This document shows, piece by piece, positions 46,163 to 58,896 of a stretch of DNA of 64,000 nt. The stretch's first letter is position 1, and the number at the start of each line of letters is the position of its first letter. The position numbers and the translations under genes were made by a program. The notes under the pieces were generated by a model. The model saw only the letters and a program-made list of their open reading frames with translations, ran no database searches and had not been told where the DNA came from. The DNA comes from Oenanthe sinensis (taxonomy: Eukaryota > Streptophyta > Magnoliopsida > Apiales > Apiaceae). The stretch covers positions 50,531,455 through 50,595,454 of the forward strand of contig CM053799.1 in assembly GCA_028671895.1 (NCBI GenBank), read 5' to 3'.

Positions 46163-49100
46163 ATGAAAATGTGTAAATTCACCTGGTATTACACAATCAT
46201 GGTGCTTCTCATCTTCTTGCAACACCAAATAGTTTATTCATCTATGCATTTGAGTCCTTCCATGCAAAAAATTGCATTGTTCCAGTTTAAGCTGAGCTTG
46301 CCAGTCAGCACTCCTCAAAATTGCTCCTATCGTTCCCCATACTATGTTTATTACGAAATTCCTTCACACCCAAAGACAATGAATTGGAGCATGAGTTCCA
46401 ATCACTGCACATGGGAGGGAGTCAGCTGTGAACACAAGACGGGAAACGTAATAGGACTTGATCTAAGTTGCAGCCAGCTGGAAGGAGCCATACTTGCAAA
46501 CAGCACCCTCTTCCAACTCTCTCATCTCCAATTCCTCAACCTTTCTGGGAATAACTTTTCCCTCTCCAATGAGTTCCCTCAGGAATTTGGTTTCTTTGCA
46601 AAAGGTTTGACACATCTCAACCTCTCTCTTACTTACTTTTCTGGAAGAGTCCCCTCAGGAATATCTCATTTGTATAAACTGGTCTCACTTGATCTAAGTT
46701 CCAACTATAAGGCTAAACTTGAAGAAGAAGTGTTTAAATCAGTAATGCAGAATATGAGTCAACTCAGAGTGCTTAATCTTGTAGAAGTCAGCATCTCTTC
46801 CGTTGTACCCACGAATTTGTCTACTTCTCTAAGAGTTCTTAACCTTCTGGGAACTGATTTATATGGAGAATTACCCCAAGAGGTTTTCCACCTCCCCAAT
46901 TTACAAGTGCTACATTTATCTTGGAATAGAAACCTCACTGGTATGTTACCCACGAATTTGTCTACTTCCCTAAGAGTTCTTAACCTTGAGTATACTGGTT
47001 TATATGGAGTAGTACCCCAAGAGGTTTTCCACCTCCCCTACTTGGAAGTACTAGTTCTATCTCCTGCTAGTGGAAATAACCAACTGACAGGTAGATTACC
47101 CAAAGTTAAGTGGGGAAGTAGTGCTACTCTTCGAGACCTTGATCTATCTGACATAGACATAGATGGAGGTATACCTGATTCAATAGGTTTTCTGGAGTCG
47201 TTGTCCACTTTGGAACTCGGCTATTGTAATTTGTCTGGGCCGATACCAGCATCCATAGCGAACTTGGGTCAGCTTACTTCCTTGGGCCTTGGTGTAATAA
47301 TCTCAATGGCCCAATTCCAACAGATTTAGTAAACCTTACTAAGCTAAAAGTTCTTGACCTTTTCAGTAACAATTTTAGTGGTCCGTTTCCTTCTTCTTGG
47401 GTTTCGCCGTTTAGAGAACTCGATAGCTTAGATTTGAGTAATAATTCACTAACAGGACCTCTACCTCCTTGGTTGTTTCACCATCCATCATTGCAAGGCT
47501 TATATTTAGATTCTAATGGATACACAGGTCAGTTACCTGAATTTGACTCCTCCAAATCACAGCTGAGTTCTTTTTATTGTAACAACAATTTACTCTATGG
47601 ACCCATTCCACGATCATTTTCTCAACTTGTCAACCTCGCTGGCCTAGATTTGTCATCAAACAATTTCAGTGGTGTTTTAGATATTGAAATATTTTCAAGC
47701 CTTGAAAACCTCTATTATCTTGATCTTTCTCATAATAATCTCTCGGTGAAAAGTATGGCCACACTCCCTTCAACGCTTTACCATTTGGGCTTGTCATCCT
47801 GCAACATGAAAGAGTTCCCGCACTTTTCAAGAGATGCAGAGATTGAATTGATTTATGTAGACCTATCAAACAATCAAATTGAAGGAGAGATTCCTCATTG
47901 GATTGGGTTACTGGATTGGGTTAGTGGATTCTCTACTCTGAATCTTTCTCACAACAGATTAACATGTGATGTTGAGAAACTACCTTGGAATAATATTAGG
48001 TATCTCGATCTTCAGTCGAATATGTTAAATGGATCGTTGCCCAACTTGATCTGTAATTCTAGTTTTCTTGAGATTCTAAATTTGTCTAACAACAAGTTGA
48101 GCGGTGTACTCCCGGTATGCCCAAAAGATTTGACGAGTCTTTCTGTGTTTGATCTGCGGATGAATAATATTGAGGGGAACCTTCCATCAACCTTGTCAAA
48201 TTTTCGTAATTTGCAAAGTTTAAATTTGTATGGAAACAAATTAGAGGGAAGAATCCCTTCTTCTTTTGCTGAGTTTACATACTTAGAAACGCTTGATCTT
48301 GGAAGAAATCAAATAAATGATACATTTCCGTACTGTTTGGAAGCTCTTCCAAATCTGCAAGTTCTTGGTCTGAAATCGAATCAGTTTCATGGTCTTATAA
48401 ACACGAGTTCTACTGTTGAACACCCGTTTTCTAGCTTGAGAATCATGGATCTGTCGGACAATGAGTTTTTAGGTCCACTGCCAACAATATATTTTAGAAA
48501 CTTCAAGGCTATGATGAATGGTGAAGTGAATAAAATAAAGCGTAGTTATATGGGGAATACCTATTACAGTGATTCCACGACTCTGGTAATTAAAGGCATA
48601 GAGTTTGTGTTACAAAGAATTTTAACTGTTTTCACAACCGTTGATGTATCAAATAATAATTTTGAAGGAGAGATTGTTGAAAGCATCGGAGATCTAGTGT
48701 CACTTAGATATCTCAATTTTTCCTACAATCAACTAACAGGCCACATACCATCCTCGATTGGAAAATTGTCGATGCTGGAGTCATTAGACCTCTCATTCAA
48801 CCGGTTTGAAGGAGAAATTCCTCATCAGCTCGCTAGTATAAATTCACTTGCACGTCTAAATCTGTCTTGCAACCAACTTACTGGTCGTATTCCACAAGGA
48901 CCGCAATTCAACACGTTTGGTAATGATAGCTATGCCGATAACTTGGCACTGTGTGGATATCCCTTGTCGAAAGGGTGTGAGCGTGATTTAGAGAATCAAA
49001 AGGAAGGTGAAGACGATGATTACTTCTTTAGCGGTTTTACTTGGAATGCTGTGGTTATTGGATATGGTTGTGGAGTGGTTCCTGCATTTGTTATCGGATA

Positions 49101-49197
49101 CTTGATGTTGCTGGCAGGAAAACCAAAATGGTTTGTTGGAATTATTGCCAGGGAATTGGGTCTCAAGATCAGGAGGATGGAGATCAAATTGCGATAA
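46163..49197 (+). pseudogene. LRR receptor-like protein, copy B (one-base frameshift)
   Basis: Starts MKMCKFTWYYTIMVLLIFLQ, an intact signal peptide. LRRNT NHCTWEGVSC follows, then two (not three) of the 47-codon LRR units. At about 47294 one base is missing where the LRR should read L-G-G-N-N-L; frame 1 ends at 47329 after 388 residues, and frame 2 carries the rest (in-frame Met at 47434, 587 residues). The C-terminal half keeps the island, the cap Cys (LCGYPLSKGC), the TM with Gly (VPAFVIGYLMLLAG) and basic tail. Apart from that single deletion the gene looks sound, about 1010 residues, the usual RLP size. As annotated it would give a secreted, truncated LRR protein. An assembly or read error cannot be excluded. 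Confidence 0.85.
46808..47089 (+). repeat. Two tandem 141-bp LRR units in RLP-B
   Basis: Units begin at 46808 and 46949 with the same phase and period as the three units of RLP-A. Confidence 0.85.
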
Positions 49198-49571
49198 AGA
49201 TTTGTGGTAATTTGTATATCATGTTAACTGTCATCCCAATTCTTAAGTAGTCAATAATTGTGAAATAATATTCCCATATGTTTCTTCTCTGATCTATTTA
49301 TGTTAGCCCTTGGGTAATAACAACTTTCTGCAGCTCTACATTGTTGTCTTTTTGAGGGCTACACAAAGCAGTGCTTCTATTATTGACCATAGCAGTCGTG
49401 GGAGTGTTTGCATAGTCGTAGTCAGTGTAGTAAAATTTTAAGTTCCAAGAGTGAACCAACTTGGTTTATTATGCTTTTACAAAATGTATTTTTCTGATAA
49501 TAAAATGTCTACCTGGCATAGTCACATATTAGGACATCTAAGATAGTGAGAACTGCTACAGTGCTACCTTC

Positions 49572-49940
49572 TTCAAGGTCATGATGAATGGTGACGTGAA
49601 TAAAGTAAAGTTTTGTTATATGGAGCATACTAGGTATCACAGTGACTCCACAGTTCTAGTGATTAAAGGAAGAGATATTGATTTATGGAGATTGTTAAGT
49701 CCGTCAGAAATCTAGTCACTCAGATATCTCAGTTTTTCCGGAAATAAACATAGCATCCTTTATTGGAAAATTTTCAATGTTAGAGTAACTAGATCTCTCG
49801 TTCAACTGACTTAAAGGACAGCTTACCAGTATAAATATTCATTTGCATGTCTAATTCGGTCTTGCAACCAACTTAACGGTCATATTCGAGAAGGGTGGCA
49901 ATTCAGTACATTTGAAAAACATAGCTATGTTGGACGTTTT
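49572..49940 (+). pseudogene. RLP C-terminal relic, copy B
   Basis: Same relic as at 28843-29190. It differs by a deletion of NLTG (about 49745) and by retaining an extra segment (about 49873-49897) that copy A has lost. Confidence 0.75.
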
Positions 49941-50222
49941 ACATTTTACAATAAATGGCTCAGGCTCAGGGTCTTCATTTCTTAAACATGTTTGCTGATA
50001 CATTATATTGTACAGTTTACGATATTATAGAGTTTTTATATTGTACAGTTTGGCCTACAAAAGATATAGTAAATCCCTCATCACTTGTCTACAATATGGT
50101 TCAATAATCGCAATCCAGCAACCATGTCAAAAGCTAAAAAAATTATCTTGGCTATTTTTCTTGAAATTATCTCTTTAAAGTTAAAAAATTGTGAGAAATA
50201 CTGACGTTTATGCTTTTGAGCA

Positions 50223-50341
50223 GTCATTTACAGGTGGCAGCAATCTGTTCCTCCAAAAATGGCTACGGCTAAGAATATATTTGTGTTCATGAACTTTTTG
50301 TATACACTTGTGGTTCTCAACTGCTCGTGCGTTGGTTTCAT
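50223..50341 (+). pseudogene. Extra LPCAT exon copy, B
   Basis: Duplicate of the penultimate LPCAT exon (VIYRWQQSVPPKMATAKNIF...), displaced upstream as in copy A. Its donor region is deleted. Confidence 0.75.
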
Positions 50342-50619
50342 TATATTTCATTCTGAATTATTTTTCTCATCCTCGTCCATTTGATCAAAATGTCTGGAAA
50401 ATATGCTGTAAAGACTAGAAATTGTTAAATATATGCTTATCTTTTTTATATATATATGCATATCTTTTTTATATTTTATGATAGTCATAATTAATTATGT
50501 TTCACTTCTGCACAGGTGATTCCGTATCCTAGACGTCCTTTTAGTGATGGTGAGAGTTGATCAAGTATATTGACAAGGAAATATAATGCTCCGTGTTTGA
50601 TTGTGGCACATGTTTGTAG

Positions 50620-52437
50620 GTGCCTTAATGGTGCTCACGCTAAAAGTCATATCTTGTGCAATTAATTATAATGATGGATTACTGAAGGAGGAAGATTTGC
50701 ATGAGGCATAAAAGAAAAACCGTTTGCTTAGGTTGCCTTCTTTAATTGAGTATTTTGGATACTGTCTCTGTTGTGGTAGTCACTTTGCCGGTCCAGTTTT
50801 TGAGATCAAAGATTATCTGGAATGGACTGAAAGAAAAGGGGTATGTTTCTTTGTATTGTTTTCTTCTGGTTTAAAATTTTGTGGATAGAAGATATTGTAT
50901 TCCATATATGTTTTCATAACCCTGTTTGCTTTATTTCTCTTCACAGTTAGATTTGGCGCCTTCAGATAAGGGGCGATCCCCATCTCCATACTAGCCAGCA
51001 CTCAAAGCAATTCTCCAAGCTGATATATGCATGGGTTTGTACTTATACCTTGTACCCCAGTTCCCGCTGAATCGTTTTACTGAACCTGTATATCAAGAAT
51101 GGGGTTTCTGGAAACGGATGGATTACCAATACATGGCTGGCTTTACTCCACGTCGGAAGAATTACTTCATATGGTCAATATCTGAATCTTCTATCTTTAT
51201 TTCTGGTCTGGGTTTCAGTGGATGGAAAAATACTTCACCACCCAAAGCACAATGGGACCGTGCAAAAAACGTAGACATCTTGGGTGTTGAGTTGGCAAAG
51301 AATTCAGTTCAGCTGCCACTTGTGTGGAACATACAAGTCAGTACCTGGTTACGTCATTGTAAGTTCCACCTCTTTTTGAATATGCATACTTATTTTCTTG
51401 TTGCTTATTTATCACCATTGTTTTCAGAGCCTGCAAAAGCAGTCTGCGAACTGGCCGGGTAATTTGTCTTTTATGCCAGAGGATTACATTCAAGCATGAT
51501 TAAACTTAATTTTTTTAGTAATATATGTGTGGTTTAATTTTTTATTTTCCCCTAGATGTTTATGACAGACTCGTTCAGAAGAGAAAGAAACCTGGTTTCT
51601 TTCAGTTGCTGGCTACACAGACTGTCATGCTGTATGGCATGTAAGTTATGCCTACCATAAATCTCTACTCTGAAATGACAATAAACCAAGAATTGATGGG
51701 GACTGTATTTTATAATGATAGTCTTGGCTGTTGAATTTTTGTGTAAACTTTATTCCCTGGCCTGCCAATTGCCATAGGATATATAGATTGAGAGCATGGT
51801 GCTTCCTAAAAATCATCACCACTATTTAGATCATTCGAAATGTGTCCGTATAGCCTGAATGAAGGCTCTTCTTCCTCTTTAGAAAAAGCATGTGTTCATC
51901 CACTTGCTTTATTGTCAAAATTTACTTAATTAATCTGACTGATTGAGTTGTTCTTTTCCATGTAACAGGGTCTCTATCCTGGGTACATTATATTCTTCGT
52001 TCAGTCAGCTTTGATGATTGCTGGTTCAAGAGATAGCAAGCAGCGTATATAGTCTGTACTATGATCAGAAAATTAGGCATTTTTCTATTAGAGTACTGAC
52101 TTTTATGCTTTCGAGCAGTCATTTACAGGTGGCAGCAATCTGTTCCTCCAAAAATGGCTATGGCTAAGAATACATTTGTATTCATGAACTTTTTGTATAC
52201 ACTTATGGTTCTCAACTGCTCGTGCGTTGGTTTCATGGCAAGTCTTTCATATATTATGCCAATATATGAGACAGAAAAAAAAACTTGATTGCAGAAAAGA
52301 CCAACTAATTGAATAAGAAGATTAATACTTGTTTGGATCGTTTGTATTGCAACCATTGTTCCATAACATTGGTCATTCTTGGTAAGATTATCAAGCCGGC
52401 ACGACCTGTTAGAGCAAAAGCTCGAAAAGAAGAGTGA
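50620..52437 (+). pseudogene. LPCAT: LPCAT-like MBOAT acyltransferase pseudogene, copy B
   Basis: Same exon set and truncation as copy A, ending VRAKARKEE-stop at 52437. It shares the TAA (50709) and TAG (50992) nonsense codons and the lesion in the VWH region. Differences from A are mostly silent or neutral point changes (for example FTPRRKNYF for FTARWKNYF). The shared lesions show inactivation before duplication. Confidence 0.85.
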
Positions 52438-53081
52438 GGTAGAATTACAATTTTGGATCCTGAAGTCATCGGATTGAGATTCACAAATCAGTAGCGCTCT
52501 TTGTTTTTGCTAACTAAACAGTAGCGCTCTTCTCCAAGCCATATTGCCTCGTGTTGCTATACTGTAAAAACATATATGGCTGAAATTCTTTGGCCTGCCC
52601 ATGTTGGGGTACTGGCCTCGTAAGCACCGGTCTCATTTAAGCGAAATGGCCTATAGTCAAACTTGTAGAATTGTATACTTATTTAGATTAAACGAGGAAC
52701 CTAAAGGAATTATATTTCGTTCTGAATTATTTTTCTCATCCTCATCTACTTGATCAAAATGTCTGGAGAATATGCTGTAAAGACCAGAAATTGTAACTAT
52801 CAATTTAATACAAGTCCTGATAGGGTAGATTTATTAAGACAATGACAATGCAGAGACTACGAAGCCATCCAGAGGAGAAAGAAAAGGTGGAACCTTTCTC
52901 TCTGTTTTGGTATATTGATTAGAAGTCTATTTATTTGTATCCCAAGAGAAAGGGCATGTATTTGCATGATTTGTCGGCATATGAGGTTCTATAATCAATG
53001 TGCATTTACATTCCTGTGCTGCATTAAGGTCGACATAACCAAAGATTAAAGAAGAGTGAGCTGGAGATGTAGGGACCTTAG

Positions 53082-53237
53082 AGCTCCATTCTGTGCTTGT
53101 TAGTCCAATATCATGTCTTGAATGAGGCAGTTGGAGTGCTGACTTTTATTGCCGCCTCTGTTGAAGAAGAAATGCTAGTGAGTGGTATGCTCTCTGGACC
53201 ACAACTCTCTAGCAAGTTTCTACCGTGGAGAAAATAA
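53082..53237 (+). CDS. Small exon-like ORF, unknown
   Basis: An open stretch encoding SSILCLLVQYHVLNEAVGVL then TFIAASVEEEMLVSGMLSGP and QLSSKFLPWRK-stop. Composition looks protein-like, unlike the AT-rich flanks. No family recognised, no clear start. It lies just beyond duplicated segment B and may be a last exon of a decayed gene. Confidence 0.25.
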   Translation, partial: SSILCLLVQYHVLNEAVGVLTFIAASVEEEMLVSGMLSGPQLSSKFLPWRK

Positions 53238-53540
53238 AGTATCTAAAGAAACAATTTTTTAACAATTTTCGTATATTTTTATTGAAAGTTAGGAGTTTTT
53301 TTAGGTTTAGAAAGTTATAAATTTTAATAGATTATAATACAAAGTTGGAGTGTCACATCTAAAATAGTAGTAGGGGTAAGGCATGCGTAAATTTGATAAC
53401 AAGAAGAAAATATATATCGCGATTTTGAAAAATTTATATACCTCCGCTCTTCCAATCAGTCATCTCACTTATAGGAGGTAAAGGACGAATTTTCCCTGCT
53501 AAGCCTTGTTCTTCTTTTGCATAATGCTACTCACAATTAT

Positions 53541-54418
53541 TGTTAGTGTGTGATTAGTTTCCTTGCAACACGCCAACACTCAAGGTATGAACTGTGTTGA
53601 TAGAGAAATCTGGTAATCAACAAAGATTGAGATTCTTCACCGAAAAAAGATCAAACAAGGCTGAATATCACCGGAGTGTGGTGGTTTGTGAATAATTGGG
53701 GGCTGAGATTGTAAGGATTTGGAATCACTATTGCTTTGTTCGTCAGAGAAAATAAGTTTTCTCTCCAACGGCTGTTAGCTCTAGCAATTCCGACCCCTTA
53801 CAATGTGCCTATGTACCTCTATTTATAGAGGACCAAGCCCACGTAGTTCTTCATTGAATCCAAAGCCCAATAGGAGAGGTCGTCCTTATCCACCCCCTTA
53901 TTCAACCCTAATTCGGAAATAGAAACCTAGTTGGAAGAGGTCTCCTCATTAAGGCTTGTTTGGATAGTCCAAAGCCCAGTATAAGGTTCAAGGACTTCAT
54001 GAATACGACTCGGACTCGGATTCCATGAGGCCGAGTCGGCCCACTACAGCTATTTCCTCAGAACCTTGACTGGAGGCCAGCACTAGATCCACCTCGAATG
54101 TGGGACACGTCCTAAGCCCCCAGACGAGGACAACCCGCCTGAGTACAGGGAAAGGATCTTCCAAGCTGAGGTTGACAGCATTCCAAAGCTCCCCGCCGAG
54201 GATAACTCGTGGAGTACAGAGCCATGGTCTTCTAAAGGCAGCAACATAAATCTTCGGTACAAAGTACCCTTCCAGGCCGAGTACAAGTACTTCAAAATAT
54301 TATTACACGAATAGGACGCGTCCACGTTTTCCCCGATCAAGATTAAGACGCGTCCTCGATAGTACAGGACCAGTACAAGCCCAAATGAAAATATTCAAGT
54401 AGAAATTTGAGCATAACA
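53541..54418 (-). repeat. Tat-Gypsy 3' LTR
   Basis: On the minus strand it begins TGTTATGCTC (54418) and ends CACACTAACA (53541). The minus strand has CTATAAATAG at about 53819-53828. It holds GGACGCGTCC at 54314-54323 and related motifs at 54102 and 54347. The outer boundary is inferred from the TG..CA rule; a target duplication could not be checked because the other end is outside. Confidence 0.6.
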
Positions 54419-54432
54419 ACTACCCCTAATTC
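54419..54432 (-). other. Tat-Gypsy polypurine tract
   Basis: On the minus strand AATTAGGGGTAGT lies directly before TGTTATGC, as expected for plus-strand priming. Confidence 0.55.
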
Positions 54433-54810
54433 CTTGTAATATTATAAATATAAGAGGAATTAAATCTCTCTTTTTTTTTTAAAAAACCGCTTTCAACTTC
54501 AACTCCTCCTTACGAATGGGTAACAGATCAAGACCAAATCGCAAGAGCCTTTCAAAACTCTTTTTAAACTGCATTTGTAAGATGCCTATTTTCAAAAAAT
54601 AAACATAATAAAATATTCTCGAACATGTAAAACCCACATCACTCGTACATGTCAAAAGAAAGAAAAAAAAAACTCTTTTGCACATTATTTGGGCGCACAG
54701 GCTAGGTCTTTATTATTATCAATCTTTACTTATATCACCTTGTATATCATCATTTTTTCATACCAACGGAAGCACACCAAACATGCGAATGCAAATTTGA
54801 TATATATATA

Positions 54811-55410
54811 TAGACAAATGCTCAAATAGAAACCAAGTCAAATCTAGAAACTAGAAATTAATCTAAGCCACATATTTAATCTAATCTAATGGCCCCTAGA
54901 GCGCACCTCACACAATTAAAATACACCCTCTCATACACAATATCATCTAATCCCCTCCGTTTTTATTTTGAATTTTCCCGCCAATCGGTGAATCTTTTTT
55001 TAAATCTAACTTCACCACATTTTTTCTCATCTCCCAACGATCAGTTTGCATACCATATGTGCTATATTCCGGCGACTTTCATTTTTCCGGCGATCTTCAT
55101 ATATATTTATTTAACAAAACTGGTGATTTTGGTGATTCTTATAGTACAAATTAATGATTTATCTAATATAAAGTAGTGATTGCATTTTTTCTGGTAACAT
55201 ATATAATATAAATTTGTGATTAATTTTGAAGTCGCCGGAATATAGCACATATGGTATGCAAATTGATCGTTGAGAGATGGAGAAAAATGTGGTGAAGTTA
55301 GATTTGAAAAAAAGTTTACCAATTGACGGGAAAATGGAATTAAAAACGGAGGAATAAAGTTAGTTTCTAGTTTCTAGTCAAATTTAGTTTCTATTGGAGT
55401 AGCACCCTAT
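54811..55410. mobile_element. Foldback MITE 1
   Basis: Ends GCTCAAATAGAAAC and GTTTCTATTGGAGTAGC are inverted. Two inner arms of about 123 bp (54954-55076 and 55231-55353) are almost perfectly inverted, containing CATACCATATGTGCTATATT and its complement. No coding capacity. Same family as MITE 2, more diverged at the ends. It sits in (TA)n sequence. Confidence 0.75.
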
Positions 55411-55420
55411 ATATATATAT

Positions 55421-56103
55421 ATAGGGTCCTGCTCAAATAGAAAATAGCTTAAATGAGAAATAGAAAATCTTATCATTATACCTGCCGCACCCACACACAA
55501 ATTATATACACCCTTACACACACAATCCCATCTATTCTCCTCCGTTTTTAATTTGATTTTTCCTGTCAATTGGGAAAGTTTTTTTCAAATCTAACTTCAC
55601 CACATTTTTTTTCATCTTCCAACGATCAGTTTTCATACCATATGTGCTATATTTAGGCAAATATAATTTATAATTAAAATAAATTCGTCACTTATCAGAT
55701 TCAAACTTCAATCACTAAAATATATTACAGAAACCACTAATTTGTATTATAGAAATCACTAATTTGTATTACAGAAATCACTAAATTATATATCCCGGGT
55801 TCATAAAAAATAATGGAAATCGTCGAAAAAATAAAAGTCACCGGAATATATCACATATGGTATGCAAACTGATTGTTGGGAGATGGAGAAAAATGTGGTG
55901 AAGTTAGATTTGAAAAAAACTTCACTAATTAACGAGAAAAATCAAATTAAAAACGGAGGGATTATGTGGGATTGGGTGTATGAGGGTGTATTTGATTTGT
56001 GTGTGGATGCACCCCATTGCCATTAGATTAGATTGAATATGTGGTGTAGATCTTATTTTCTATTTTCTATTCTAAATTATTTTCTATTTGAGCAGGACCC
56101 TAT
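55421..56103. mobile_element. Foldback MITE 2
   Basis: Terminal inverted repeats ATAGGGTCCTGCTCAAATAG (55421) and its complement ending at 56103 are perfect over about 25 bp. Inner inverted arms lie at 55537-55655 and 55841-55960. (TA)n flanks both sides, suggesting insertion into a TA microsatellite or TA target sites. Confidence 0.85.
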
Positions 56104-56288
56104 ATATATATATTTTAATAACTAAATACTTATAATCAAAGGAGGCACGCCTATTTTATAATTATACCACCTCACTTTTATTAATATTATTTAAATAGAA
56201 CACCTCACCAACGAGACAATTTCAATTATATTATACTAACACAACTCAAGTCCTGATGTCCTCATGCGCAAAGATACTTAAAATTATA

Positions 56289-56539
56289 CTCCCTCCGTCC
56301 CGGCCAAATGTTTACATTTGGTCCGGGCACGGAGACCAAGGATAGTGGGTGTAATAGTGATTTTATTGTTAAAATAAATGAAGTAGTGGGTGTAATAGTG
56401 TAAAGTGTTGAAAAAGTGGAGTGAAGTAGTGGATGTAATAATATATTTATTGTTAAAAGTTACTATTTTTAGTAATGTAAAGAATTGGATGGGACGTCCC
56501 AAAAAGGAAAGTGTAAAGAATTGGTTGGGACGGAGGGAG
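56289..56539. mobile_element. Stowaway-type MITE
   Basis: Terminal inverted repeats CTCCCTCCGTCCC and GGGACGGAGGGAG, flanked by TA on both sides (56287-56288 and 56540-56541). The 251-bp length, the TA target duplication and the end sequence are diagnostic of Stowaway (Tc1/mariner-derived). Confidence 0.95.
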
Positions 56540-56579
56540 TAACACTTAAATTCATCCCTGTGGAAAATATAGGCGCCCC

Positions 56580-58880
56580 TCGTACCATAAGCCAGCATTC
56601 GTTTTCCATTAAAATAAATAATTATAACATACCATCACGAGGACGAGCCCTGGCCTTGCGAAGACTCGTCTTTGTAAATACAATAAACTACTCATTCCAA
56701 ACTATGTGGGCGCACCCCACCCTGTCTCAATGAAGTTTAAAATAATTTTCTTTATTCTATTAATATGGTATTCAGTTTTACAGAGCAAGACATACTTAAC
56801 CAATGACGTAACCATAAATATATAAAATGTTAAAATCCTCGCGCGTTGCACCAATTAAGCCAGGAACTTATTATAATTATTTTAACCAAGAGACTAACCT
56901 CACTCTTCCCAATTCAAACTACAATAATCGAAAATCAATTACATGCTGATTATCGAATATATAGTAAAATAATCTCGAGGATATAACACTTGTATATGCC
57001 ATACAAAAGCTACTCCGTATATAAAAGGAGGATGTGCCTTCAAAAATTTCTCATTTCCATGGACATCAACCTTTCATTGTATCACTTTTAAGTCTGGAAG
57101 TAACATATACACTCTTTAACATAAAATCACACAGTCGTCACCCAAATATGTGGATATACTTCGTTAAAGCATATGTACTTGATCCAAAAAGCATGCCTTG
57201 CTAACTCCTGCATATACGAAAGGTCAAATCACTAACAGTCATGACGGGCACACCCGGCGCCACTCCTTTCCTGATTTACACCATACGTATACGCATCATC
57301 CGTTGACATACCACACGCAGAGACGTGCCCTGACCAATAGTGTTGTGCCTCCCATTGATCCTCAAGAAAGAATAATCATTTCTTTCGCTCTCCAAAATTC
57401 AAATTATTTTCCCAAGCACGTCCCCTCAATAAGTTTCCACCATACACCTAAGTTAAAGTAGCTTGCCATCCTACTTTTCTTTATACGAGTAACTGTACCA
57501 CAATTACAAAGGCAGACGAGAAATAAGGGACCTCGAACCTCGCATTAAAGCACCAATAAACAGGTGCCACATGTCTCACTTACTGTTTCCCGTACAATGT
57601 TTTACCATTATATACCCATCTCCTTTAACTTTTATTACATACTTTTCCTTATCTCAAACAAAATAAAAACCCTAATCCGGCGAACAAGATTTTCTGGGCG
57701 TCAAGTTCCGACCGTTGCACCAGGCTACTCCCATCACCGGTCATCTCTTATTCATTTAGTAAGTAATATTTGCTTAACATTTGAGTCCCATTCGTTAACT
57801 TGCTTAATAGATACTCATGACTGTTGTTTTTTATATCATCGCTATACTTGTTCTTGGATCTATATATGTATCTATAATGTATTTGATCTTGATTTCGGAT
57901 GTACAAACACCACAAAAGTGTTTTTCTTATAATTACCACATTTATGTATAACTTATTAAACTAGCATATGTTTATGAGTACTATATACATGATTTGACTA
58001 TGCCCAATGAGCAACTTCCAAATCCACATCTTTGAACGTTATGCATATATACGACGTCGTCCGATCAACATTTTCTTACTGGTGATAGCCAAACTAGGAC
58101 GCGCCACATATACTCAAATCATACGTACTAATATTTACCTAAATGCCTCCCTCATCTTCCTCAAAGTTCATATTATTTTAGACTCAAGTGGTCTAGATAG
58201 GGCCCCTGAAGTAAGAAGTTTGTTTCAATCATCGGTATATTAGTGAATCCATCTGTAGGACCAGCAACACTAAATAATCAATTTGTCAGTACCCAATAAT
58301 GTAATCTAGTTTGAGTACATTATTTATAAATAGTTATTTTTCGCTTCAAGCTTGGAATTGGCGGAGGAGATCTCCTGGCACAAAAAATAAATTAAATGTC
58401 ACTAATGTGTAATATTGTGCACTAACTGGTCTTGTAATTGTCTGCTTATGCGACAATAAGTTGATATTAATATTTTGTATGTTCAAACATATGAGATGAA
58501 AAGTATTAGCCCCCCGCAAAATTCTGCTTCCATAGCCCGACTTATCCCTAGACGCGCCCTTCGAGTGCTCTGTCCCCATTTTTTTGGCTGTGACTACTCA
58601 CATAGTTCATAGCTACACATTCATGGTTACCCATCTCACCTATTAACAAACAAATGTCCACACGCTAGTTTCAAATTTCCAAAATCATACGAACTTGTAG
58701 GGTGCGCCGAACACTGGGTGTATTTCATTTGGTTATGTATATATCATAAGTATACAGACATAGCATTAGGTTCACTTTCATAATTTTATTACCACCAAAA
58801 TATAAATCATTTATGAGTTCTTCTTTAGCTATAGTCATGAGGACGCATCTTCCATAACCTTCAATTTTAACAATTATCTT
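56580..58880. other. Non-coding region between MITEs and antisense gene
   Basis: No supported gene. It holds part of the dispersed palindrome set. Short open frames here (57198-57461, 57564-57932 and others) show no recognisable motif. Confidence 0.5.
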
Positions 58881-58896
58881 TTGTTCCAGATGAGGA

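Larger units (their letters stand above)
43730..52965 (+). repeat. Segmental duplication, copy B
   Basis: Counterpart of 22430-33031 in direct orientation. The right end is CATGTAT at about 52958-52964; after it copy B continues TTGCATGATTTG while copy A enters a Copia LTR. The upstream part carries three partial modules rather than two. Confidence 0.85.

Noticed and set aside
53541..54418. Solo LTR
   Set aside because: A polypurine tract follows directly on the inner side, and the interior shares the palindromic motif and leads to minus-strand pol. It is better read as the 3' LTR of the large element.
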